A stretch of 64,000 bases of DNA. Source: Candidatus Aminicenantota bacterium. GTDB lineage: Bacteria > Acidobacteriota > Aminicenantia > Aminicenantales > Saccharicenantaceae. Positions 9,073-18,048 of the stretch are shown here, piece by piece. A model generated the notes under the pieces. That model searched no databases. It was not told the DNA's origin and saw only the letters and a program-made list of their open reading frames with translations. Within the stretch, counting starts at the first letter, position 1, and every line of letters starts with the position of its first letter. The position numbers were made by a program, and so were the translations under genes. The stretch is taken from assembly GCA_014360015.1 (NCBI GenBank), contig JACIYJ010000002.1, positions 186,001 to 250,000 of the forward strand, given 5' to 3'.

Positions 9073-10815
9073 ATGAGGATGAAAAAGTTTTTTTTGAGGA
9101 TGCAGGTCGCTTCCGGGACGGTTATTTTTATCATCTGTTCACTTCTGGGCATTTTCACTATCCGGCAATTGCGAACAACTGAAATCAACAATCAGGTCAG
9201 CGAACTGACCGAGCTGGCTCTGGCCATGACGGTGGAGATACGGCCCTATGACCAAATGGACGACAGCCGTCTCGAGCAGATTCTGACCACCCAGGCCAGA
9301 ATTTCCCGGGTCAGAGTTACGCTGATTGACCCCTTGGGTAAAGTCATCTTTGACACGGAAAAAAAAGCTGGGGAGCTGGAAAGTCATCGCTACCGACCTG
9401 AAATTGACCGGGCTCTGGCTGGTGAGGTAGGCTGGATTGTCCGTTACAGTGATACCCTGAGAAAGAAGATGCTCTACGTGGCTGTACCCGTCAGAAAGAA
9501 TGCTCAAGTGACAGGAGTCTGCCGGGTCAGCCGTTTTCTTGACTTGGCTGTTCATTCTTACGAACAGACCAGAAATCGTCTTCTGATTGGCTTTGCTTTA
9601 TTCATTCTGCTCGGTTGGGGATTGTCTTATCTTCTTTTAAGAAAACTTTTGAAACCTCTGGAAAACCTGTCATTAGTCGTTGATCAGGCGGCAGAAGGCG
9701 ATACTGGTCTTCCGGTCAGAACCTCCCTGATGGCGGTTCTCGGACCCCTGGTTGCAGGTATTAACCGCTTAATATCCAGGAATCAGGAACTGGCTGAATC
9801 TCTAAAAGAAGATAAAGAGATATTCCAGACTTTGATCGATTCTACTGAAGAGGGCTGGCTGCTGGTTGACCCAGCGGGTAAGATTATTATGGCTAACCAG
9901 AGCCTGCGCCGGATGTTTCCTGAAATTGGCCCGGGTAGCGAATTCTACTGGCAGACACTCAGATGTCCTGAACTGAATGAGCTTTTTGAGCGGGCTCATA
10001 AGTCAGAAAAGCCCATCGAGGGCCAGTTCGAAAAAGACGGTCGAACCTTTTCCTGCCTGGCCAGCTGGTTACCACTCAGACAGCGGTTTCTGCTGAGATT
10101 TTCTGATATCACTGAGACGAAAGAGCTGGCAGAAAGAAAGAAAGAATTTGTGGCTAACCTGGCCCATGAATTGAAAACTCCCTTAACAGCCATCAAGGGA
10201 TTTCTGGAAACTCTGGAAAATGAAAATCTGAGTCAGGAAGGAAAAAATTATCTGAAAATCATTCAGAGAAATACCGAGCGACTGGTACGTCTGGTAGAAG
10301 ACCTGTCCAGATTATCGGAGCTTGAAGAAAAAGGTCCACAGCTCAAAAAAGAAGCAGTCAACCTGGCCGACATGGTCCGAACGGTGGTTAAAGCTTATTT
10401 TCAACCAGCTACAGAAAAGGGTTTATATTTGAAGGTGGAAGCAGAGCCTATTCCGGAAATTTATGCTGATGCTTTCCAGATGGAACAGCTGATTTTAAAC
10501 CTGGTGGACAATGCCATCCGCTACACGGAAAAAGGGGGAGTAACGGTCAGGCTGGAGAATAAGGATAACGGAGTGTTGTTGTCTGTTTCTGATACTGGAA
10601 TTGGAATCCCGGAAGAACATCTGCCGCGAATTTTTGAGCGGTTCTATGTTGTGGATAAGTCTCGTTCGAGAAAAACTGGCGGCACCGGTCTTGGATTGTC
10701 TATAGTTAAACACATCGTCCTGGCCCATCAGGGGAAAATTGAAGTCAGAAGTGCGCCGGGCTTTGGCACCACCTTTTCAGTCTGGTTACCACCGGGTTCA
10801 GCTGATAGCCAATAA
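9073..10815 (+). CDS. PhoR-like membrane sensor histidine kinase
   Basis: The 580-residue kinase has an N-terminal transmembrane helix (about 10-30), a periplasmic sensor region, and a second helix (about 170-190, LLIGFALFILLGWGLSYLLL). HAMP-like and PAS-like segments follow, the latter around ESTEEGWLLVDPAGKIIMAN. The HisKA H-box LAHELKTPLTAIKGF carries phospho-acceptor His365. The HATPase region has the N-box (NLVDNAIRYTEKGG), G1 (DTGIGIPEEHL), F-box (IFERFYVVDKSRSRKTGG) and G2 (GTGLGLSIVKHI). It resembles PhoR/WalK kinases. No response regulator gene is adjacent, so the partner is unknown. A TATAAT at 9009-9014 is a candidate -10. Confidence 0.92.
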   Translation: MRMKKFFLRMQVASGTVIFIICSLLGIFTIRQLRTTEINNQVSELTELALAMTVEIRPYDQMDDSRLEQILTTQARISRVRVTLIDPLGKVIFDTEKKAGELESHRYRPEIDRALAGEVGWIVRYSDTLRKKMLYVAVPVRKNAQVTGVCRVSRFLDLAVHSYEQTRNRLLIGFALFILLGWGLSYLLLRKLLKPLENLSLVVDQAAEGDTGLPVRTSLMAVLGPLVAGINRLISRNQELAESLKEDKEIFQTLIDSTEEGWLLVDPAGKIIMANQSLRRMFPEIGPGSEFYWQTLRCPELNELFERAHKSEKPIEGQFEKDGRTFSCLASWLPLRQRFLLRFSDITETKELAERKKEFVANLAHELKTPLTAIKGFLETLENENLSQEGKNYLKIIQRNTERLVRLVEDLSRLSELEEKGPQLKKEAVNLADMVRTVVKAYFQPATEKGLYLKVEAEPIPEIYADAFQMEQLILNLVDNAIRYTEKGGVTVRLENKDNGVLLSVSDTGIGIPEEHLPRIFERFYVVDKSRSRKTGGTGLGLSIVKHIVLAHQGKIEVRSAPGFGTTFSVWLPPGSADSQ

Positions 10816-10834
10816 GAGAAAAATCGGCTATAAT
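10806..10834 (+). promoter_or_regulatory. Candidate promoter of dsrC
   Basis: TAGCCA (10806-10811), a 17-bp spacer and a perfect TATAAT (10829-10834) form a plausible sigma-70-type promoter. It starts inside the last codons of the histidine kinase gene. Transcription would begin near 10841, inside the left arm of the inverted repeat at 10834-10861. The -35 matches consensus at only four of six positions. Confidence 0.4.
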
Positions 10835-10861
10835 TCACTCTGAAAATTCTATCGGAGTGAG
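10834..10861 (+). promoter_or_regulatory. Inverted repeat covering the dsrC ribosome-binding site
   Basis: TTCACTCTG (10834-10842) can pair with CGGAGTGAG (10853-10861) as nine base pairs including two G-U pairs, with a 10-base loop. The right arm contains the GGAG ribosome-binding site nine bases before the dsrC ATG. If transcripts start upstream, for example read-through from the kinase gene, the hairpin would mask that site. If transcripts start near 10841, the repeat would act only as a DNA operator. Confidence 0.4.
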
Positions 10862-10866
10862 TAAAA

Positions 10867-11187
10867 ATGCCTGAATTAGAATTCAAGGGCAAAAAGCTTA
10901 AACTTAATGAAGAAGGTTTTTTAACCACCCCGGAATTGTGGGATGAAGAAATCGCTCAGTTTTTAGCTAAGCAGGCTGAAGGAATCGAACAAATGACGGA
11001 AGAACACTGGAAGATCGTTAACTATATTCGGAATTATTATCTTCAGAAAGGTCAGGCCCCGATGATCAGGAAGATGGTCAATGAGACGGGAATTTCCCTT
11101 AAGCATATTTACGAACTTTTTCCTTCGGGTCCGGCTAAAGGGGCTTGCAAGGTAGCTGGTTTGCCCAAGCCGGACGGTTGTGTTTAA
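10867..11187 (+). CDS. dsrC: DsrC-type sulfur-carrier protein
   Basis: The 106-residue protein aligns over its full length with the DsrC/TusE family and ends in the conserved C-terminal arm GACKVAGLPKPDGCV. Both redox cysteines are present: Cys94 and the penultimate Cys105, ten residues apart. This is the pattern of true DsrC, which carries sulfur as a trisulfide for dissimilatory sulfite reductase; TusE-type proteins keep only the last cysteine. No dsrAB, dsrMKJOP or tus genes lie in the window. The gene is convergent, four bases apart, with a cysteine desulfurase gene, a possible persulfide source. Function outside dissimilatory sulfur metabolism is possible. Confidence 0.92.
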   Translation: MPELEFKGKKLKLNEEGFLTTPELWDEEIAQFLAKQAEGIEQMTEEHWKIVNYIRNYYLQKGQAPMIRKMVNETGISLKHIYELFPSGPAKGACKVAGLPKPDGCV

Positions 11188-11191
11188 TGAT

Positions 11192-12355
11192 TCACCCCTT
11201 TTTTTTCTTGAACTCAACTATTTCTCTGACGGCTTGAATGGCGGTCCTGATGTGCTCTTCCGTGTTGAACGGGCCGATGCCAAATCGGACTGCGCCTTTG
11301 ATTTTATCAGTTCCAAGTTGCTCGTGAACTAAAGGAGCACAGTGCAGACCGGTGCGACAAGCGATGTTGTAATCGACATCGAGCATAATGCCCACATCCT
11401 GGGCTTCCATCCCATCAACGTTAAAAGCAATTACGCTGATGTGATTGGTCAGGTCGTCCTGACAGTAGAGAGTCACGCCATCAATCTGTTTTAAGCCATC
11501 AACCAGCATCCGGGTCAATTTCATCTCGTGATGATGAATGTTTTCCAGACCTTTTTCCATCACCCATTTAAGTCCGGCGTGAAGTCCGGCAATGCCCAGA
11601 ACGTTGGGCGTGCCATATTCCAGGCGGTACGGATACTCTTCGAGATGGGTTCTCTGGGCAGAACGAACACCAGTGCCGCCAGCTCGGGTGATCTTGATAT
11701 TCACGCCTTCGGCCACGCATAACCCGCCAATTCCGGTCGGCCCAAGAAGCGATTTATGGCCGGTAAAGGCTACCACATCTATGTTCATTTCCTTCATATC
11801 AATCGGTACCTTGCCAGCAGACTGGGAAGCATCGATGGCGAAAACTACCCCATGTTCTTTGCAGATTCTGCCGATTTCTTTGATGGGTTGAACTGTGCCG
11901 ATGACATTAGAAGCATGATTGACGATGACCAGTTTAGTATTCTTTTTTATTTTTTTCTTGATATCTTCCGGGTGGACAAAGCCGTTTTTATCAAAGGGCA
12001 CGTAATCAACTTCGACACCTTTTAGCGACAAATGATAAAGAGGCCTCAACACGGAATTGTGCTCAATGGTGGTGGTGATGGCATGGTCTCCGGCTTCGAG
12101 CAGGCCAAAAATGATCAGGTTCAAGGCGTCGGTTGAATTATAAGTGAAGCACAGCCGGTTGGGGTCGGAGCCATTAAAAAATTCAGTTAGCATTTTTCTG
12201 GTGTTTTCCACCATCTCTCCGGCTTCCAGGCAGAGGTCATAACCGGAGCGACCTGGATTTACCCCATAATGACGATAGAAGTGATCCATGAATTGATAGA
12301 CTTCTTCTGGCTTGGGATAAGAAGTGGCGCCGTTGTCCAAATAGATGATTTTCAT
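11192..12355 (-). CDS. PLP-dependent cysteine desulfurase family protein
   Basis: The ATG at 12355 is chosen because GGAGG lies eight bases upstream; an upstream in-frame start at 12400 has no such site. The 387-residue protein begins MKIIYLDNGATSYPKPEEV. The PLP-binding lysine is in FTGHKSLLGPTGIGG, and the likely catalytic cysteine is in ACRTGLHCAPLVHEQLG. This matches the class-V aminotransferase subgroup annotated as cysteine desulfurase family (SufS-like, with an RTGLHCAP motif). It would remove sulfur from cysteine as an enzyme-bound persulfide for Fe-S cluster, thiolation or sulfur-carrier pathways. No suf or isc genes are nearby; DsrC is the only sulfur-carrier neighbour. Confidence 0.9.
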   Translation of the reverse strand: MKIIYLDNGATSYPKPEEVYQFMDHFYRHYGVNPGRSGYDLCLEAGEMVENTRKMLTEFFNGSDPNRLCFTYNSTDALNLIIFGLLEAGDHAITTTIEHNSVLRPLYHLSLKGVEVDYVPFDKNGFVHPEDIKKKIKKNTKLVIVNHASNVIGTVQPIKEIGRICKEHGVVFAIDASQSAGKVPIDMKEMNIDVVAFTGHKSLLGPTGIGGLCVAEGVNIKITRAGGTGVRSAQRTHLEEYPYRLEYGTPNVLGIAGLHAGLKWVMEKGLENIHHHEMKLTRMLVDGLKQIDGVTLYCQDDLTNHISVIAFNVDGMEAQDVGIMLDVDYNIACRTGLHCAPLVHEQLGTDKIKGAVRFGIGPFNTEEHIRTAIQAVREIVEFKKKKG

Positions 12356-12679
12356 AGATAAAGCCTCCAGAAAGGATTTGATATATATAAAGATGGGCAA
12401 ATTTGGTTGGAAAGATTACAGGGAGGATTACAGTTTGTTTCCATAGTCAAAGAGGCATTTTATACTAATAAAAATTTTGGATTAAATCAACAGGCCAAAT
12501 TGCTTCACTTAAAATCTATCCGAAATTGATTCGTTGCCTCACGAGAAAATTTATACAAAATTGGCTTTTGCCCCTGGTAGGTGAGCTGGTTATGGGGTTT
12601 AAAAATTACCTCAGCGAAAGTTTTAAATTGACTTTTAATTATTTCCAATGAAGAATAATAACAAAAATGAGGTGAGCAC
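12356..12679. other. Divergent intergenic region
   Basis: These 324 bases lie between the cysteine desulfurase (minus) and the D-aminoacylase (plus) genes. The region holds the desulfurase ribosome-binding site next to 12355 and a candidate promoter for the D-aminoacylase at 12628-12656. I see no additional ORF or structured RNA. Confidence 0.5.
12628..12656 (+). promoter_or_regulatory. Candidate promoter of the D-aminoacylase gene
   Basis: TTGACT (12628-12633), a 17-bp spacer and AAGAAT (12651-12656) fit a sigma-70 promoter, with start codon ATG at 12680. TTGACT recurs as a -35-like word before several genes in this window (29328, 35950, 37850), suggesting a common housekeeping promoter form. 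Confidence 0.4.
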
Positions 12680-14293
12680 ATGCGGCTGAAAAAAATACTT
12701 ATCATCGGCCTTTTTAACTTCTGTCTTTTAAGTCTGTTGCTTGTTTGTTCCAGGGTGGAGAAAACTTATGACCTGGTCATTGCTAACGGCTTGGTGATTG
12801 ACGGTAGCGGCAATCCTTGGTTTAAGGCTGATATCGGAATTAAAGGCCAGAAGATTATAGCTATCAAGGACCGAATTGAACCCCAAAAGGCGGAAAGAGT
12901 AATTGAGGCCGCAGGTTTGATTGTAGCTCCCGGCTTCATCGATATCCACACTCATGCTGATGAAGGAATTCTAAAAATCCCTGGCTGTGAAAACTACATC
13001 TCTCAGGGTGTAACAACTCTTATCGGCGGCAACTGCGGTGGTCATGAATTTCCGCTATCCGAGCTGTTCCAGAAAATACAACAGCAGGGAATAGCCTGCA
13101 ATTTTGGTTCCCTGGCCGGACACAATACTATCAGAGAGAAAGTGATGGGAATGAAGATGGGCGAACCAACACCTGAAGAAATGAGCCGGATGAAAGAACT
13201 GCTCCGACAGGAGATGAGAGCCGGAGCTCTGGGGCTGTCCACAGGCCTGGCCTATCTTCCCGGGACTTATTCCAGGACTGAAGAGCTGGTCGAGCTGGCT
13301 TCGGTTGTAGCTGAATTTGGAGGTTTCTACGCTTCTCACATCAGGAATCAGGGCAAAAGAATAACTCAGGCGATAGAAGAAGCCATCAGTATCGGCGAAA
13401 AAAACCATCTCCCGGTCGAAATATCCCACATCAAGCTGGCGGATGAGGATGTCTGGAACCAGCTGGAGATGATTATTCGTCCGGTGGAGCAAGCAAGGGC
13501 CAGAGGAGTAGAAGTCACTCTTGACCAGTATCCTTATACCGCCACCAGCTCTGGTTTTACCAGCAGCTTTCCCCAGGATGTTTTTGAAGGCGGACAGGAA
13601 AAATTCCTGGAACGTCTTAAAGACCCCGAAACTTATGACCGGGTCAAACAGACAATAATCAACAATAGACTGACTTCAAAGCGGGGGATAAACAAACTGG
13701 AAACGATTTATATCGCCCGCAGCCAGAAATTCCCTGACTATGAAGGCAAGAACCTCAAGCAAATTCTGGAGATGATGGGAAAGGCGGCCACTGTGGATAA
13801 CGGAGCCGAGCTGATTATCGACATAGTCAAGGAAGGTGATGCTTCAGCCATATTCTTCCAGATGGACGAGAAAGACGTGGAAGCCCTGATGAAATTGCCC
13901 TATGTCATGATTGGTTCTGACGGCAGCCTGCAGGTCAGGGGGCAAGGCAGCCCTCATCCCCGAAGTTACGGCACTTTTCCCCGGGTTCTCGGTGAGTACG
14001 TCCGGAATCGCCAAGTAATCACCCTGGAGGAGGCTATCAGAAAAATGACTTCACTTCCGGCTCAGACTCTTAGGATTAAAAACCGTGGCCTGCTGCGGGA
14101 AGGTATGTATGCTGATATAACCATCTTTGACCCGAAAAAAATCAAGGACCTGGCCACTTTTGCCAGCCCCCATCAATACAGCCAGGGTTTGGTCTATGTA
14201 CTGGTCAACGGTCAGGAAGTGATTGAACAGGGCAAATTTACGGGTAAAAAGCCGGGTATGATTATTTATGGTCAGGGGTACAGGAAAAAATAA
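12680..14293 (+). CDS. N-acyl-D-amino-acid deacylase, lipoprotein
   Basis: The 537-residue amidohydrolase has a lipoprotein-type signal peptide ending in LLLVC (Cys23), so it is probably membrane-anchored outside the cytoplasm. Metal-binding motifs of D-aminoacylases are present in order: DIHTHAD, the cysteine of GGNCGG, ASHIRNQG, VEISHIK and MIGSDGSL. The enzyme hydrolyses N-acyl-D-amino acids (or D-peptide-like substrates) to free D-amino acids. GAGGTGAG is the ribosome-binding site. It stands alone between divergent and downstream genes and fits the peptide-degrading theme. Exact substrate cannot be read from sequence. Confidence 0.88.
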   Translation: MRLKKILIIGLFNFCLLSLLLVCSRVEKTYDLVIANGLVIDGSGNPWFKADIGIKGQKIIAIKDRIEPQKAERVIEAAGLIVAPGFIDIHTHADEGILKIPGCENYISQGVTTLIGGNCGGHEFPLSELFQKIQQQGIACNFGSLAGHNTIREKVMGMKMGEPTPEEMSRMKELLRQEMRAGALGLSTGLAYLPGTYSRTEELVELASVVAEFGGFYASHIRNQGKRITQAIEEAISIGEKNHLPVEISHIKLADEDVWNQLEMIIRPVEQARARGVEVTLDQYPYTATSSGFTSSFPQDVFEGGQEKFLERLKDPETYDRVKQTIINNRLTSKRGINKLETIYIARSQKFPDYEGKNLKQILEMMGKAATVDNGAELIIDIVKEGDASAIFFQMDEKDVEALMKLPYVMIGSDGSLQVRGQGSPHPRSYGTFPRVLGEYVRNRQVITLEEAIRKMTSLPAQTLRIKNRGLLREGMYADITIFDPKKIKDLATFASPHQYSQGLVYVLVNGQEVIEQGKFTGKKPGMIIYGQGYRKK

Positions 14294-14356
14294 AAAAAAT
14301 TTTTCTTAAACTATTGAAATTTTGTTGATTGGTGCTAATATGTATGGCTAAAAAAA

Positions 14357-14860
14357 ATGAGATACTACATTTCACTCGGCAGTAATCTCGGCGACCGGCG
14401 CCGTCATTTAGCTCAGGCCAGAAGTCTGCTGCAAAAAGCTGGAGTCAGGATTATCCGGCAGTCCTCAATCTATGAAACTGAACCCGTGGATTATTTAAAC
14501 CAGCCCTGGTTTTACAATCAGGTTATCGAAGTCGAAACGCCTCACAACCCGATTTCTTTGCTCCACCTGGTCAAAGATATCGAGCACCGGATGAAACGGA
14601 AACCCACTTTTGACAAGGGTCCAAGGACAATTGATATAGACATTCTTCTGGCTGATAGGACCGTGGTTCAGACCCAGAAGTTAATCATCCCTCATCCCAG
14701 AATGAGTTTTCGTAATTTTGTGATGATTCCCCTGGCTGAAATCGCGCCAGATTTTGTCCATCCGCTCCTTCACCAGCCAATCTCTATTCTGGCCCAGATG
14801 ACCGGCGATTCTTCGACTGTCAGGAAAGTGGAAGAAATCCATCAATTGACCGCAGTCTAA
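14357..14860 (+). CDS. folK: HPPK, 6-hydroxymethyl-7,8-dihydropterin pyrophosphokinase
   Basis: The 167-residue protein is a full-length HPPK. It shows the N-terminal YISLGSNLGDRRRHL, the SSIYETEPV and QPWFYNQVIEVET segments, the catalytic RTIDIDILLAD (Mg2+-binding aspartates) and IPHPRMSFRNFVMIPLAEI. It transfers pyrophosphate from ATP to 6-hydroxymethyl-7,8-dihydropterin in folate synthesis. No other folate gene is adjacent. It is convergent with the large M14 peptidase gene. Confidence 0.95.
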   Translation: MRYYISLGSNLGDRRRHLAQARSLLQKAGVRIIRQSSIYETEPVDYLNQPWFYNQVIEVETPHNPISLLHLVKDIEHRMKRKPTFDKGPRTIDIDILLADRTVVQTQKLIIPHPRMSFRNFVMIPLAEIAPDFVHPLLHQPISILAQMTGDSSTVRKVEEIHQLTAV

Positions 14861-15048
14861 AACCTCAGCCAGAATTTGATTCTGTATCTTTTCTTTCATT
14901 TTGTTCTTTTAACCGCAAGCCCATAATCCCGCTCTTGACCATAAAGGAAAACTATTTGCTTCGTCTTGCCATTTAATAAGATACCCCGCTCACATTGTCT
15001 TAAATTTTCTTTTATTTATTTTTTCTGTAACTTAAACTTTGCCTGTTA

Positions 15049-17658
15049 CTATTTTAAGGTACTGTAATAAATCGAATTGAACAGCAGCTTGAAAGTACCG
15101 CGGGGTTGAGCCCGGAACTGCACCGGAAATCCTAAGAGAATCAGCCGGCCTTTTTCCATCGGGACTTCGACGATAGCCGCTTTTTGCTGGATGAGTTTTT
15201 CACCGTATATCCAGCCACTGAGCAAAAGATTGTCTGCGGAATATTTCGCCACTATCCTGGGTGAAGGTTTCTGGCCGAAGGACGGAAAAACATCAAAGGC
15301 GCAGCTATCGGCAAAGACAATGGGTTGCGGATTCTGCATGCCATAAGCTATCGGATGTGACAAATCAAACTCGGCCTGAAGGATGGAGCCAACACAATTG
15401 AACTCTTCTTTTTTAGCTTTTTCCAGAACATTTCGCACTGGCGGCTTGAACTCACCGGTTGCCAGGTTGCAGGTGGTGTTCATAAAAATGAGGGTACCAC
15501 CTTGTTTGACGAATTCTTTCAGGTTGTTTACTCCATGGGAAGTGAGTCCTCCGATATAATCTGGAGGCATGGTTCCTTTCTGATAGCCATTGACTATCAG
15601 TTCAGGTGAATAATGGTCAGGCAGGATGATTGTATCATACTGGGCAGCTAAATTCCCAGCCCGAATGTCAGCATCATGCAGCACCTTGTAACTGAATTCA
15701 TGCTCATCCAGAACAAATCTGGTCCAGCCTTCATCTTCAACGGCCACCCACGACTGATAAATACCGACCTTAGGAGCTCTGACTTCATAGGTTTCGACTG
15801 GAGGTTTGGACGAACAGGCCAGAATTTTCAAACATAGATCCTTTGCCAGCCTGTCCATGAACTCACGGTTGATGGAACTGGCGATGATGGTGCCTTCAGG
15901 ATAAGTTTTGCCGTCATAAGTGAAAGATTTTTTAGCCCAGCTAATTTTCCCATTCTGCTTAAAAATGCGATTTATGGCGATAAAGGAGGCATTCTGGCTG
16001 TGGTCAAGGAGAAAAGCAGCCCGACCTGAGCCTTCAATTTTCCCGGCTGGCAGGGTGACGTTCTTAACCAATGTCATTTTGACCGAAACCGGCGTGTTGG
16101 CTGCCAGCACTTTAACATTGAACTGATAGGGAAGAGTCCAGCCCATCATATCGTAGGCTTCGATGGGTGCGCCCTCAAACTTTCTGGATGAAACCAGGCC
16201 CTGCCACAGGTCTGGGTATTTTCGCAGGTCAGGATAATGCTGTTCTTCAAACATGTTCTTAGCAAAAAGAGCAAAAGGCTGGTTCATTGGGATGAGTAAA
16301 GTTCCTTTGGGATAAAGGATTCCGTCGCAGGTGAATTCTTCTTGAGCTTCATAGACTTCAATCCCGAGCAAAATCATCCGATTCAGCAGGAGAGCCATAT
16401 TGCCTGGGTCGGTTTGATTTTGCGGAATTATCCAGGCATAGGGCGGTTCTTTTTGAAAACGAGCCATAACATCTCTGGCCATTTTATATTTGTTGTAAAG
16501 AAGCTCCTGTCGGTATTTGGCGGCAACTTCCAGAACTGCCTTTGAGGCTGTTAGACAATAATCCACAGCGTCTTTCAGTCGCCACCAGCCGCCTTTCCAG
16601 GGGCTGGGATAAAAAGCTGACATAGTCAGGTCTTGATATTCAGGTGGAAAATCTTTGACCGTATAGAACCGTGGTGTAGCATAACGATAAAGGGCAGTTT
16701 CAGTCAGGATGGAAATGATGTTGTGGGAATCGACCACCTGGGTGACATAGCCAGGATACCAAGTGTCGAAGACGATTCTTGAAATAGCTCCCTCTTTGCC
16801 TTCGGCGTCAAAAGCCGCACCCATGGCCGAGCCGATTAAATTCTGCCAGCGGACGATGAGCGGGTGGACGTTGGGATTGGTGGGCTCAGAGTTAGGTGGG
16901 ATCCAGATGCGCGCCGGGAAAGGTGCCGTCTGATGGTGGTTGTAGAGAATTACCGGGTACCACTCCTGATTGACCAGTTTGTTGATGTTCTGCGTCTCCT
17001 TCAGATTAGAAATGTAAGAATCGCGGTTATTGTCGTGGCCGGCATAATAATGATAGAGATAGGGGAGAGGAGAGACTTCATAGGGCGTGCCTAAATTCTT
17101 CTGATACCATTCAGCAACTTTGTTCATACCATCGGGATTGGCAAAAACCAGAAGACAGATGACTTCATTCAGGATGTTCAAAGTTTTGGCGTCCTTAGCC
17201 GAGACCAGGTCGTAGGCTAACTGAACCAGATGCTGGGCTGGTGCGCATTCGGTAGCGTGGAGGCCGCCGTCAATGTAAACCACGGCTTTGCCTTGCTCGG
17301 AAAGCTTCTGAGCCTCCTCTGGCGAGAGATCGCGAGCCAAGGATAATTTCTTGATTATTTCCCGGTACTTTTCCAGGTTGGCCAGATTGTCTGGCGATGA
17401 GATGACCGCATAATACATTGGCAGGCCAAGAGTGGTTTTTCCCATCTCCATCAGCTTAATCTTGTCGGAAACCGAAGCCACTTTTTTCAGATAGTCGATG
17501 GCCTGGGTGTAGTTGATCAGATGATAATCAGCTCCGACTTTGAAGCCCAGAATGTCTTCCGGGGCCGGAATAACCTGAGCTTTAAGAGAGGCGAGTCCGG
17601 TCAAAAGCAACAGACCCAATCCCGATAAAATTAGTAGGGAATAAACTTTCTTCATCAT
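15049..17658 (-). CDS. Exported M14 zinc carboxypeptidase with C-terminal amidotransferase-like domain
   Basis: The 869-residue protein has a signal peptide (residues 1-27). The M14 domain carries zinc ligands in GGLHATECAPAQH (HxxE) and YNHHQTAPF, and a candidate catalytic Glu in SILTETALYR. The C-terminal third (about residues 640-869) contains TIILPDHYSP, FVKQGGTLIFMNT and LILLGFPVQFRAQPRGT, which resembles a class-I glutamine amidotransferase-like fold often fused to large M14 peptidases. It would trim C-terminal residues from extracellular peptides. Located upstream of yraN and cysS in the chromosome but last in their transcription direction, 18 bases after yraN. Confidence 0.88.
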   Translation of the reverse strand: MMKKVYSLLILSGLGLLLLTGLASLKAQVIPAPEDILGFKVGADYHLINYTQAIDYLKKVASVSDKIKLMEMGKTTLGLPMYYAVISSPDNLANLEKYREIIKKLSLARDLSPEEAQKLSEQGKAVVYIDGGLHATECAPAQHLVQLAYDLVSAKDAKTLNILNEVICLLVFANPDGMNKVAEWYQKNLGTPYEVSPLPYLYHYYAGHDNNRDSYISNLKETQNINKLVNQEWYPVILYNHHQTAPFPARIWIPPNSEPTNPNVHPLIVRWQNLIGSAMGAAFDAEGKEGAISRIVFDTWYPGYVTQVVDSHNIISILTETALYRYATPRFYTVKDFPPEYQDLTMSAFYPSPWKGGWWRLKDAVDYCLTASKAVLEVAAKYRQELLYNKYKMARDVMARFQKEPPYAWIIPQNQTDPGNMALLLNRMILLGIEVYEAQEEFTCDGILYPKGTLLIPMNQPFALFAKNMFEEQHYPDLRKYPDLWQGLVSSRKFEGAPIEAYDMMGWTLPYQFNVKVLAANTPVSVKMTLVKNVTLPAGKIEGSGRAAFLLDHSQNASFIAINRIFKQNGKISWAKKSFTYDGKTYPEGTIIASSINREFMDRLAKDLCLKILACSSKPPVETYEVRAPKVGIYQSWVAVEDEGWTRFVLDEHEFSYKVLHDADIRAGNLAAQYDTIILPDHYSPELIVNGYQKGTMPPDYIGGLTSHGVNNLKEFVKQGGTLIFMNTTCNLATGEFKPPVRNVLEKAKKEEFNCVGSILQAEFDLSHPIAYGMQNPQPIVFADSCAFDVFPSFGQKPSPRIVAKYSADNLLLSGWIYGEKLIQQKAAIVEVPMEKGRLILLGFPVQFRAQPRGTFKLLFNSIYYSTLK

Positions 17659-17676
17659 CTATCTCCTGAAAAAATG

Positions 17677-18048
17677 TTATTCAAAAGCATTCTTGATATG
17701 TTCTATTACAGGTGTCCCTTCAGGGTTAAAGCTTATGCTAATGACATCGAACCGGCAATCAATGTGGTTTAAGTTATTAAGATAAAGGTAGCCTTCAGCA
17801 GCTCGTCTCAGGTGGGATTTTTTTTTAGGAGTGATGGCTTCTTCGGGCAGACCGTATTCAGCTGAGCTTCTGGTCTTAACTTCGATAAAAACTAAATAAT
17901 CCCGGTCACGGGCAATAAGGTCAATCTCGGTATGATGAAAACGGAAATGCTTTTCTATAATCTGATAGCCTTTCCTTTGAAGATATTCTGAGGCAATGTC
18001 CTCACCCCAGCGGCCAAACGGGAGTGAGCCTACTTTATCCTTTTCCAC
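17677..18048 (-). CDS. YraN/UPF0102 family nuclease-like protein
   Basis: The 123-residue protein shows the UPF0102 pattern: GRWGEDIASEYLQRKGYQI, TEIDLIARDRDYLVFIEVK and the basic helix PKKKSHLRRAAEGYL. The E-D-ExK arrangement is that of a PD-(D/E)xK nuclease fold, as in YraN/Holliday-resolvase-like proteins. Its cellular role is not established. The start overlaps the 3' end of cysS by 19 bases, so translation is probably coupled. Confidence 0.9.
   Translation of the reverse strand: MEKDKVGSLPFGRWGEDIASEYLQRKGYQIIEKHFRFHHTEIDLIARDRDYLVFIEVKTRSSAEYGLPEEAITPKKKSHLRRAAEGYLYLNNLNHIDCRFDVISISFNPEGTPVIEHIKNAFE

Noticed and set aside
12356-12400. Upstream in-frame start for the cysteine desulfurase
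   Set aside because: No ribosome-binding site there, while GGAGG precedes ATG 12355 where homology begins.
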